A stretch of 14,556 nucleotides of DNA from Atopobiaceae bacterium (GTDB lineage Bacteria; Actinomycetota; Coriobacteriia; Coriobacteriales; Atopobiaceae): positions 1 through 14,556 of the forward strand of contig JABZIF010000019.1 in NCBI GenBank assembly GCA_015258485.1. The letters are read 5' to 3'. Below the pieces are notes generated by a model. The model searched no databases. It was given only the letters and a program-made list of their open reading frames with translations, and had not been told where the DNA came from. The translations under genes were made by a program, and so were the position numbers. Each line of letters begins with the position of its first letter. Position 1 is the first letter of the stretch. Below are positions 1-7,600 of this stretch, one piece after another.

Positions 1-105
1 GCCTGGCCGTTAGCCAGCATCCTGCCCTGTGGAGCCCGGACTTTCCTCATAGCATCCTTCCACATAACTGGACGAGTGCTCCGCAGTTGTCTGGTCCACT
101 TTGCA
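1..105 (-). ncRNA. rnpB: RNase P RNA (class A), 5' part, truncated by window edge
   Basis: Catalytic RNA subunit of RNase P, which cleaves 5' leaders from pre-tRNA. Read on the minus strand, it contains the hallmark conserved block GAGGAAAGTCCGGGCTCC followed by ACAGGGCAGGATGCTGGC, matching the 5' conserved region (P4 strand and following) of bacterial RNase P RNA. Upstream of the block, AACTG and CAGTT can pair as a P3-like hairpin, and CTGGC-TAAC-GGCCAG forms a further hairpin next to the left edge. The 3' two-thirds of the molecule lies outside the window. The 5' end is set at about 105 from the position of the promoter-like TACAAT and is uncertain by several bases. It is transcribed divergently from the PTS EIIA gene. 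Identification is from motif recognition and is strong. Confidence 0.94.
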
Positions 106-111
106 TGGGCG

Positions 112-139
112 ATTGTATCACGTTTTTGTAATTTTTTAA
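112..139 (-). promoter_or_regulatory. Probable rnpB promoter
   Basis: On the minus strand, TACAAT (112-117) is a good -10 hexamer about 7 nt before the presumed 5' end of RNase P RNA. A weak -35, TTAAAA (134-139), lies 16 nt upstream. The placement is consistent with a stable-RNA promoter, but only the -10 is convincing. Confidence 0.5.
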
Positions 140-164
140 CTATCTCAACAATATAGGTAAATGC

Positions 165-173
165 TGGTAGTAT
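165..173 (+). promoter_or_regulatory. Possible extended -10 promoter for the PTS EIIA gene
   Basis: TGGTAGTAT matches the extended -10 pattern TGnTAnnnT, with the hexamer TAGTAT at 168-173. No clear -35 is present at 17 nt. Transcription would begin near 180, shortly before the ribosome binding site AGGAAGGA (192-199) and the ATG at 205. This rests on a motif match only. Confidence 0.35.
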
Positions 174-204
174 TAATTTACTGGCTTTATTAGGAAGGAT
201 ACGT

Positions 205-738
205 ATGGGACTGTTTGATTTCTTTAAAAAATCACCTGCTACACCAGCTGCTCCAGAGCCTCTTCAGGTTGCTGAATACCTTGAGGGTAGCGTATATGCT
301 CCAACAACAGGTAGCGTCTTAGCACTTAAGGATGTTCCTGATCCAGTATTTGCTGGAGGAATGCTGGGCGATGGTTTGGGCATTATGCCATCTGAGGGTA
401 TTGTGTATTCTCCAGTAACAGGCACTGTTACTGCAACTACTTCAACCGCTCATGCTTTTGGTGTAACTTCAGATTCTGGCGTAGAGATTCTTATTCACGT
501 GGGCGTTGATACGGTAGAGATGAAAGGCGATGGATTTACAAGCTTTGTTGAGCAAGGCCAGCATGTAGAAGTTGGTCAGCCGCTTATGAGTTTTGATATT
601 AAAAAAGTAAAAGCTGCTGGTCATCCTGAGGTTGTTATTCTTGCAGTTACTAATTCTGCTGAGTATGAGAATGTTACCGTTCTTGTTAATTCGGATACAC
701 AAGTTTCTGCAGGCGAGAAGGTCTGTTCAGTCGCATAA
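205..738 (+). CDS. PTS glucose-type EIIA component (stand-alone)
   Basis: Phosphocarrier of the phosphoenolpyruvate sugar phosphotransferase system: it accepts phosphate from HPr and passes it to a sugar-specific EIIB. The 177-residue protein is a single EIIA-Glc (Crr-like) domain after a short Ala/Pro-rich start. The core begins with VYAPTTGSV at about residues 30-38. His83 in TAHAFGV and His98 in ILIHVGVDTV correspond to the two active-site histidines, with His98 the likely phosphoryl acceptor. The conserved GDGF follows at about 108-111. The ATG is preceded by AGGAAGGA at 5 nt spacing. No EIIB or EIIC is nearby, so it probably serves permeases encoded elsewhere; a regulatory role like that of enterobacterial Crr is possible but not shown. 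It is about 40 nt from the YigZ gene with no terminator between, so co-transcription is likely. I am confident of the family but not of the sugar. Confidence 0.92.
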   Translation: MGLFDFFKKSPATPAAPEPLQVAEYLEGSVYAPTTGSVLALKDVPDPVFAGGMLGDGLGIMPSEGIVYSPVTGTVTATTSTAHAFGVTSDSGVEILIHVGVDTVEMKGDGFTSFVEQGQHVEVGQPLMSFDIKKVKAAGHPEVVILAVTNSAEYENVTVLVNSDTQVSAGEKVCSVA

Positions 739-777
739 TATATTGCTCATGGAGTAGGCTTTATCTTTTTGTGCAGT

Positions 778-1419
778 ATGTCTGATACATCATATAAAAC
801 ACTTAAGCTGGGTTATGTTGCGGAAGGTCTCTTTGAAGATAGAAAGAGCCGTTTCATAGCTCAGCTTTGTCATGTAAAAACAGAGCAAGAAGCGCGTGAG
901 TTTCTTGCCTCAGTGAAAGCGAAGCACTATAACGCTCGACATAACGTGCCCGCATGGATCTTGGAGAGCGGTACAGAACGTGCTTCTGATGATGGAGAGC
1001 CTTCTAGAACGGCAGGAATGCCAGTGCTTGAAGTATTGCGTGGAGTGGGCCTCAAAAACGTCTGCTGCGTTGTTACACGCTACTTTGGCGGAACGCTTCT
1101 AGGCCCTGGTGGACTTGTTCGCGCGTATACAACGGCAACTCAAGAAGCGTTTGCTTCTGCTGAGCGTGAGGCTGCTGTTCAGGAAATGTTGCAGGTTGTG
1201 CGCATAGAGCTGTCGGCTCCGTATAACCTCTATGAGCAGATTCAACATTTGGTTTCAGATGTTGGCGGCAAGATCATAACGGCTGAGTTTAGAGCAGACG
1301 TTTTTCTCGCCATAGACTTTAGGTGTGGAGAAGAAGCTCCGTTCACAGAAGCGTTGACAGAGCTTAGTGCTGGAAAGATTACAGCTAAGATATCTGCGGC
1401 TCGCTATGACTTGTTTTAA
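778..1419 (+). CDS. yigZ: YigZ/IMPACT family protein (UPF0029)
   Basis: A 213-residue protein (from the ATG at 778) of the conserved YigZ/IMPACT family, cytosolic and of unsettled biochemical function; bacterial members have been linked to translation or proline-peptide handling only loosely. Family signatures are plain: RKSRFIAQL near the N-terminus, SDDGEPSRTAGMPVLEVL at about residues 70-87, and TRYFGGTLLGPGGLVRAY at about 100-117, followed by the ferredoxin-like C-terminal domain. Length fits the family. The start is unsure. ATG 778 has no close ribosome binding site, while an in-frame TTG at 769 lies 10-14 nt after GGAGTAGG (751-758) and would add three residues. It follows the EIIA gene closely and ends just before a shared hairpin terminator. 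Confidence 0.92.
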   Translation: MSDTSYKTLKLGYVAEGLFEDRKSRFIAQLCHVKTEQEAREFLASVKAKHYNARHNVPAWILESGTERASDDGEPSRTAGMPVLEVLRGVGLKNVCCVVTRYFGGTLLGPGGLVRAYTTATQEAFASAEREAAVQEMLQVVRIELSAPYNLYEQIQHLVSDVGGKIITAEFRADVFLAIDFRCGEEAPFTEALTELSAGKITAKISAARYDLF

Positions 1420-1422
1420 GAA

Positions 1423-1454
1423 AAAGCCGACACAGAAACGCCTATGTCGGCTTT
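1423..1454. terminator. Bidirectional hairpin terminator between yigZ and pepC1
   Basis: AAAGCCGACA (1423-1432) pairs perfectly with TGTCGGCTTT (1445-1454) around a 12-nt loop. Read on the minus strand the stem ends in five Ts, so it suits the pepC transcript best. On the plus strand only three Ts follow, giving a weaker stop for yigZ. Confidence 0.8.
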
Positions 1455-1475
1455 GCCAGATTTATCTATGAGAGC

Positions 1476-2957
1476 TTATTTACGAGCACGGCCACCAAGG
1501 GAGTAACCAAGGTTTTCCCAGAAGTCAATTTGAACATCTTCGCCTTCATCCCAGACTTTAAGTAACTCTTTTGGCACATATTGACGACGAACGTCTGCTT
1601 CGCCGCCATAGAGACGGAACCAATCAGCGCTCATGATTAGATAGCCATCTTTACCAGCATCTTTACCCCAGCTGTTTTCGATACGCCATTGCTTTGCCTT
1701 GCCGTTTTTGTCGAGTTCAACGCCCTGGAAAGTCATTGCATGGGTAAGGGAAGTCTCGTAGTTTTCAATCATCGCAGTGCGATTCATGTCAAAATCAACG
1801 CCAAAGAGTCCACTGTAATCCATGGTGTCAGTTGAGAGTACGTAATTGAAGTCACCATTGTGACGAGGGAACTCTTGCATAACATCACAAGCCATGCAAA
1901 CTGGATTGCCATCCTTTAAAGATGCAATAGTTGCAGCCTCAAGCACTTCAGGCTCAACATTTAAGAAACGGGTCTGAATACCGCCTAAGACAGAGTCGAT
2001 AAAGGTTGGATGGTAGACTTTGCCATATGGGTATTTTTTGCTTGGTACCGAAATGAGTTGTACATAGCCGCGAGGATCAATGCCACAATAACGCTTGGCA
2101 AACTGAAGAGGTGTGATGCCAAAATCACGAAGAATCTGAGCACCTTCTTCGCCCTTCTCGCCGTCCTTCTTGTCATCCTTTTTGTCTTTATTGTCAGAAG
2201 CTTTTTTAGGCTCAACAGGGGAGAGTTTTGTCTTATCTACTTGGGCATCTTTTCCAACTTTGCATTCAAAGTCAAAGGTTAGAGGGGGCTCGCCAAGGCA
2301 GACGGAAAGAATTTGGTGGAAGTTGGCAAGTTGTTTTTGTTTAAGTTTACGCAAGTCATCTATAGATTTACCCTTTGCAAAAGCAGCGCGAAGTTCACCA
2401 GCACTTTTTCTGAATAGACGATCAATACGTTCATCCATCTGAGTGGAGTTCTTTGAGCAAGCAGTCTCTGGCATGGCATCCTTAGGAACCAGGCCGTACT
2501 TCTCAACCAAGCTCATGGCAAACGAGTAGTAACCACCGTCACCAATGCCCTCAGTCAAAAGTGTGTGAACAACACGAGAGTCAGTTGGCTGGTCAGCAGT
2601 CTGAATGATGTACTCAAGTGCTGAATTTGCCTTCTCTAGCTTGTCATAGAACATGCCGTATGCCTGACTGAACTCAAAGGTTTCAACATCAAGTTTTTTG
2701 ATTGCTTCTTGACGAAGTACGTTAAAAGAAGAGAACATCCAGCAACGACCGCTTTGGCGCTGGTTGGTAACGTCGCCGGTCTTTGAGATTGTTACACCAT
2801 AGGTGTCGGTGTACGTGCGCATGGTAGAGATATCACGCGCAGCAGCAGAAACTCCCATAGAGGTCACAGAGTTGCGGGCAACGCGATTGGCGCGGTCTGA
2901 ACCAAAAGCTTTAGTTTTCTTGTTTGTCCAGGTTGTATCTACGGTTTGCTTAGCCAT
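1476..2957 (-). CDS. C1-family aminopeptidase (PepC/bleomycin hydrolase type), diverged paralogue
   Basis: Papain-fold cysteine peptidase of family C1B that trims N-terminal residues from peptides in the cytosol. The catalytic set is complete: Gln66 in NQRQSGRCW (oxyanion hole), nucleophile Cys72, His406 in LTHAMTF and Asn428 in IENSWG. At 493 residues it is about 40 longer than its neighbour. Much of the excess is a Lys/Asp/Glu-rich low-complexity insertion at about residues 251-272. Its C-terminal tail (WENLGYSLGG, then a basic end) departs from the usual PWDPMG ending, and that tail normally forms the arm that sits in the active site. The ATG is preceded by AAGGAA. It lies 66 nt after pepC2 and looks like the second gene of its operon, with a hairpin between. 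No signal peptide is seen. Family certain; substrate preference may differ from classical PepC. Confidence 0.93.
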   Translation of the reverse strand: MAKQTVDTTWTNKKTKAFGSDRANRVARNSVTSMGVSAAARDISTMRTYTDTYGVTISKTGDVTNQRQSGRCWMFSSFNVLRQEAIKKLDVETFEFSQAYGMFYDKLEKANSALEYIIQTADQPTDSRVVHTLLTEGIGDGGYYSFAMSLVEKYGLVPKDAMPETACSKNSTQMDERIDRLFRKSAGELRAAFAKGKSIDDLRKLKQKQLANFHQILSVCLGEPPLTFDFECKVGKDAQVDKTKLSPVEPKKASDNKDKKDDKKDGEKGEEGAQILRDFGITPLQFAKRYCGIDPRGYVQLISVPSKKYPYGKVYHPTFIDSVLGGIQTRFLNVEPEVLEAATIASLKDGNPVCMACDVMQEFPRHNGDFNYVLSTDTMDYSGLFGVDFDMNRTAMIENYETSLTHAMTFQGVELDKNGKAKQWRIENSWGKDAGKDGYLIMSADWFRLYGGEADVRRQYVPKELLKVWDEGEDVQIDFWENLGYSLGGRARK

Positions 2958-2992
2958 ATAGTTTCCTTACGTGTGTGGTAATAAGAAAATAG

Positions 2993-3017
2993 GGCGAGAT
3001 GGTTGGGTCTTCTCGCC
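2993..3017. terminator. Hairpin between the two pepC genes (terminator or attenuator)
   Basis: GGCGAGA (2993-2999) pairs with TCTCGCC (3011-3017) around an 11-nt loop, starting a few bases after the pepC2 stop codon. On the minus strand it is followed by CTATTTTC, a poor U-tract, so termination would be partial. No room for a clear promoter remains before pepC1, which suggests read-through with reduced pepC1 expression, or an RNA-stabilising 3' hairpin. On the plus strand a run of Ts follows, but no plus-strand gene ends here. Confidence 0.6.
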
Positions 3018-3023
3018 AGATTT

Positions 3024-4382
3024 TTAACGAAGAGTTGCAAGAGAGCCCATTGGATCCCATGGTTCAAGAACAGTTGGCTCTTCGGTCTCAAAAATCTTCA
3101 GCTGTTCAGGCGTGAGGTACTTTTTGTCAACAACAATCTGGTAGACGTATTCATCAAACCAAGAATCAGAGATGGTATCAAAGCCATCGCGACCATGGTC
3201 TTTACCCCAGCTGTTCTCAACCTTCCAGAGGGTTGTGTTGCCTTTAGCGTCTAGGTTAACGCCTTCAAGAACCATTGCGTGGGTCATAAGAGACTCGCCG
3301 TAGTCAAGACGCTCGGCACGGTTGAGCGCCCCTTCAACGGGGAAGCCAAAGAGGCTATCAATATCAAGAGCGCGGGTATCCATGATGCCCTCTTCACGTA
3401 GGTAAGATTGATCAACATCGCAGCCAAACCAGACAGGTAAGTTATCTTTAAGCTGAGCTACAGCAAGGCGTTTGAGTTCAGGAATCTCAAGGTTGAGGTA
3501 ACGAACACCGCCACCCTCAACAACGTTACCCAAGCGGGAAACGGTGTAGGTGTGGTTAAAAGGCTTGTCTGCGGTTGGTGCAGAGATGACAGAAATATAG
3601 TCATCAAGGTCCATTCCAACAGTTTCTGCAAAGAATTCCTGAGGAGAAAATGTACCGTTGAGTACGAGGTTTTCGTCCTTGTCACGAAGACGTACTTCAA
3701 ATGATACAGGAGGCTCACCGAGGCACGTAACAAGTAAGGTGTAGACGTCCTCCATCATTTCTTTTTTCATTTCCTGAAGAGAAGCAAGGTCTTCACCAGC
3801 TTCTGCAGTCTCACGAAGACGTTTTGCGGCGCTACGAAGGTAACGAGTAAGATATTTGTCCATGTCGTGGGTGTTACAAGAGTTAGCGGTTTCTGGCATA
3901 GCGCTTTTTGGGACAACGCCATATTTTTTAACTAGACTTTTGAACATATCCCACTGTCCACCATCGCCGATTGGGTCGGTGAGGAGAAAAGAAACAAGAC
4001 GGCCATGCAGAGGCTCATTTAGAGTGTCCAAAATGTTCTCAAGAAACCAGTTTGACTTTTCCATTTTGTCCCAGAAAAGGGGATATGCTTGGGAAAGTTC
4101 AAACGTAGAGAGGTTGTATTTCTTGATAATGCGATACCTAAAGGTATTGAGTGAAGCAAACATCCAACAACGACCCGAACGCTTCTGATTTGTTCGATCT
4201 CCTTGCTTAACCTCTATATCAAAAGTTAGAGGGTTAAGCGCAACTCCTTCAGGTACACGGGCTGCCTTTCTAATACCAGCACTTGCTGCAGCATTTTTTG
4301 CAACAATGTGCGCACGGTCTGATACAAAGTTTTTCTGTGCAGCAGCAAGGTCATCAAAGGAAATGCTTTTCATTTGATCCAT
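3024..4382 (-). CDS. pepC: Aminopeptidase C (C1B family, bleomycin hydrolase type)
   Basis: Cytosolic papain-like aminopeptidase that releases N-terminal residues from peptides; homohexameric in studied relatives. Counting from the ATG at 4382 it has 452 residues, the normal PepC size. Catalytic residues are all present: Gln66 in NQKRSGRCW, Cys72, His368 in LMTHAMV and Asn390 in VENSWG. The C-terminus (LEPWDPMGSLA) is the classical PepC arm that occupies the active-site cleft and confers aminopeptidase action. The start at 4382 is chosen because AAGGAG (4388-4393, minus strand) sits 5 nt upstream; an upstream ATG at 4406 would swallow this ribosome binding site. Gln66 and Cys72 fall at the same residue numbers as in the downstream paralogue, showing a tandem duplication. 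It is the first gene of the pair and divergent from dnaE. Confidence 0.95.
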   Translation of the reverse strand: MDQMKSISFDDLAAAQKNFVSDRAHIVAKNAAASAGIRKAARVPEGVALNPLTFDIEVKQGDRTNQKRSGRCWMFASLNTFRYRIIKKYNLSTFELSQAYPLFWDKMEKSNWFLENILDTLNEPLHGRLVSFLLTDPIGDGGQWDMFKSLVKKYGVVPKSAMPETANSCNTHDMDKYLTRYLRSAAKRLRETAEAGEDLASLQEMKKEMMEDVYTLLVTCLGEPPVSFEVRLRDKDENLVLNGTFSPQEFFAETVGMDLDDYISVISAPTADKPFNHTYTVSRLGNVVEGGGVRYLNLEIPELKRLAVAQLKDNLPVWFGCDVDQSYLREEGIMDTRALDIDSLFGFPVEGALNRAERLDYGESLMTHAMVLEGVNLDAKGNTTLWKVENSWGKDHGRDGFDTISDSWFDEYVYQIVVDKKYLTPEQLKIFETEEPTVLEPWDPMGSLATLR

Positions 4383-4387
4383 ATAGT

Positions 4388-4393
4388 CTCCTT
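4388..4393 (-). promoter_or_regulatory. Ribosome binding site that fixes the pepC start
   Basis: AAGGAG on the minus strand lies 5 nt before the ATG at 4382. It selects that codon over the in-frame ATG at 4406. Confidence 0.8.
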
Positions 4394-4410
4394 CGTTCAA
4401 ATACATAACA

Positions 4411-4676
4411 TGAAAACTATATTCCCAATTTGGCCACCACTACACCAAGAGTTACTAGTTTGAAACTTTTTATTTTTGTATGATGAAAAAATCACCTTCT
4501 AAGTAAATGCAAAATTTTTTTCATATTGTTTACCTGGTAAAATACAAATTTATGCAGATAGAACATATGTTTGTATTAGTAGTTATTGTTACGTGAATCC
4601 GCTACACTATTCAAAATGATTTACTCATACATTTTTAATAGAACAAATTAAAGAGTTAGAGAGAAGAGCATAGAAG
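4411..4676. promoter_or_regulatory. AT-rich divergent regulatory region between pepC and dnaE
   Basis: About 270 bp without a gene. It holds three palindromic elements: TTTACC-T-GGTAAA (4529-4541), AACATATGTT (4562-4571), and a longer interrupted repeat ATACAAA (4542-4548) with TTTGTAT (4570-4576) that encloses most of the second. These lie upstream of the proposed dnaE promoter and look like possible operator sites, but none matches a regulator motif I can name. I could not pick a convincing minus-strand promoter for pepC. Confidence 0.4.
4580..4608 (+). promoter_or_regulatory. Candidate dnaE promoter
   Basis: TAGTTA (4580-4585) and TACACT (4603-4608) are separated by exactly 17 nt. The -10 matches 4 of 6 consensus bases, the -35 only 3. 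Transcription would start near 4615, leaving a leader of about 60 nt. The ribosome binding site before the dnaE ATG is weak (AGAGAAGAG, about 4660-4668). Confidence 0.35.
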
Positions 4677-7600
4677 ATGGCATTTGTTCACTTACATAAC
4701 CACTCAGATTTTTCTATTCTTGACGGCGCAAGTCGTGTTTCTGATATGGTTGACAAAGCTGTAGAGTTTGGAATGCCAGCGCTTGCCCTTACTGACCATG
4801 GCTATTTATTTGGAGTTCCTGACTTTGATCTTGCTTGTCGAAAATACAATGATGCACTAAAAGATCACAATCAGTGGTGTCATGATGTTGAATGTTTTCA
4901 AAAGGGCTGGGATCTTGAAGAGCCCCCAGCCGATTCTGCAGATGCCGATATTCACGATAAAATCCATGCTCAATGGGAATCTGATGTACAAATTTGGAAT
5001 AAAACACATGATTTAGAGGCGGTTAAAGCAAATAAGCCTGCTCCACTTATTAAACCTATTTTTGGTTGTGAAGCATATTTTATTTTGGATGATTGTATAG
5101 AAAAAGGAACCAAACAAGTCCGCTATCACCTCATTTTGCTCGCAAAAAATGAAACTGGCTATATTAATCTTATGAAGATGATGTCAGAGGCTGGCTCTAA
5201 AAAAATGTTCTATTACAAGCCCCGTACTACGCTTGACATGCTTAAACGCTATCATGAGGGAATTATTTGTACATCGGCTTGCGTATCAGGCATTATTCCT
5301 CGCATGCTTTTTGAGGGGCGTCCAGAAGAAGCAGAACGCTGGGCAAAAATTTATCAGGATATATTTGGTGACGATTTTTATTTAGAGATTCAAGATCATG
5401 GTTTATCAGATCCTAGCTGGGGAGGTTATACCGATAGAACTCTTTCAGAGCGTATTGTAAAGATGGGTCATGACCTTGGAATTAAGGTTGTCGCTACTAA
5501 CGATAATCATTACCTCACCAGAGAAGACGCAAGTGTACAAGATATTGCAAGTTGTATTGGATCTGGAGCTCGCATTGACGATGAAAATCGTAAGCGTATG
5601 ACGGGTACAGAGTTTTATCTTAAAAATGAAGAGGAAATGCGTCAGATTTTCTCGTGGTGTCCTGAAGCTATCGAGAACACCATTGAGGTTGCTAATAAAT
5701 GCAACTATGAGCTTGACTGGTCTCATATGTATCTTCCAAAATTCCCAGATCTCAAAGAAGGGGAAACTTCAGAAGAACGTTTTAGAGAAGAGTGTCTCAA
5801 AGGCCTGGCGCGTCGTTATGGCGATGATTGGAAAAATGTTGTTATCAACGGTATTAACGTTGAAGACAGATTTGAATACGAATACGACATTATTTGTAAA
5901 AAAGGTTTTGCAGATTACTTTCTTATTGTTCAAGAATATGTACGTTGGGCTAAGGAAAATGGAATTGGTGTTGGGCCAGGTCGTGGCTCAGCTGCAGGTG
6001 CTATTGTTGCGTATGCCATGGACATTACAACCTTCGATCCACTTCAAAATGGCCTAATGTTTGAGCGATTCTTGTCACCTCAGCGCTCTGAGATGCCTGA
6101 TATTGACATGGACTTCGACGATGAACGACGCTTAGAGGTTGTTGAGCACGTTCGTCAAATTTATGGATCTGATCGCGTTTCTCACGTTATTACCTACTCA
6201 ACTATTAAGGCTAAACAAGCAATCAATGACGCCTGCCGTGTGTTGGGTTATCCCGTGTATATGGGACAGCGTCTTTCTAAAATGATTCCAGGAGATCCCA
6301 ACGCTCACCTCAAGTTTGTTCTTCATAAAGGAAAAGAAGGACAAAAGGGCGCGGATCAGTATTCTCCAGATTTTGAGGACGCGTACGAGAATGATCCTGA
6401 CTCAAGAAGAATTATTGATGCTGCTCTTTCAATTGAAGGACTTCATCGAGGTGAAGGCGTGCATGCTTGTGCAGTTCTCATTGCTCCTACGCCAGTAAAT
6501 GATCACGTGCCCACTAAGGTTGATACCAAAGGCGGCGTTGAGATTACCCAGTATGAGGGTCATTCTGTTGCGGACATGGGCCTTCTTAAGATGGACTTTT
6601 TGGGATTGAGAACTCTGACGGTTATTTCTCGAGCACTCAAAAATATTAAAGAAAATGACAACGTTACTATTGATGTCGATCAAATCCCTTTTGATGACCC
6701 AGAAATTTATAGACTCTTAAGAGAAGGTAGAACTGCAGGAGTATTCCAGGTTGAGTCTGCAGGAATGACAGCAACTATTAAGGGCATGCGACCAACGGAG
6801 TATAAACACATTGTCGCATTGATTGCTTTGTACCGACCTGGTCCTTTAAATGCAGGTATGGTTACCAGTTATATTAACCGAATGAATGGTAGAGAAGAAG
6901 TTAAAGACTACGATCCTCGTTTGCATGATATATTGGCGGAAACCTATGGAACCATGGTTTACCAAGAGCAGGTTATGCAGATTTCTATGAAGATGTCTGG
7001 CTTTACTGCAGGCGAGTCTGACAAGGTGAGAAAAGCCGTAGCAAAAAAGAAAATTAAGCTCATGCAAGAAGTTATCCAGCATTGGGATGACGGTACTGAT
7101 GAGACTATGGAAGATCACTGGAAAAATGGTGCGGTTCGTAATGGGTTTGATCGTTCAATTGCAGAAAACATTTGGGATGATGTTCTGGAATTTGCATCTT
7201 ATGCATTTAATAAGTCTCACTCAGCCGGCTATGCCATCTTAGTTATGCAGACTGCTTGGTTGAAGGCACATTATCCTCATGAATTTATGGCTGCAGTACT
7301 TACTTCTTATATGGGAAAAACCGATAAGATTGTTCACTATGTAAGCGCTTGTCGTCATGAGGGAATTAAGATTCTTCCTCCAGATATTAATGAATCTGGT
7401 AAAGACTTCACCGCCACCAAAGAGGGTGTTCGTTTTGGATTTGCTGGCATCCGGGGCGTTGGAGAGGGCGTTGGAGAAGCTATTATGCTTGAGCGCCAAA
7501 AGGGCGGTCCTTTTACAAGCATTCATGATTTTGTTAATCGAGTAGATGCAAGTCAGGCAAAACGTAATGTTGTAGAAGCACTTATTAAAGCAGGAGCTTT

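Noticed and set aside
2010..2442. Plus-strand open frames within pepC1
   Set aside because: They lie opposite a clear peptidase gene, have no ribosome binding site and no family signature; they are antisense shadows of the low-complexity region.
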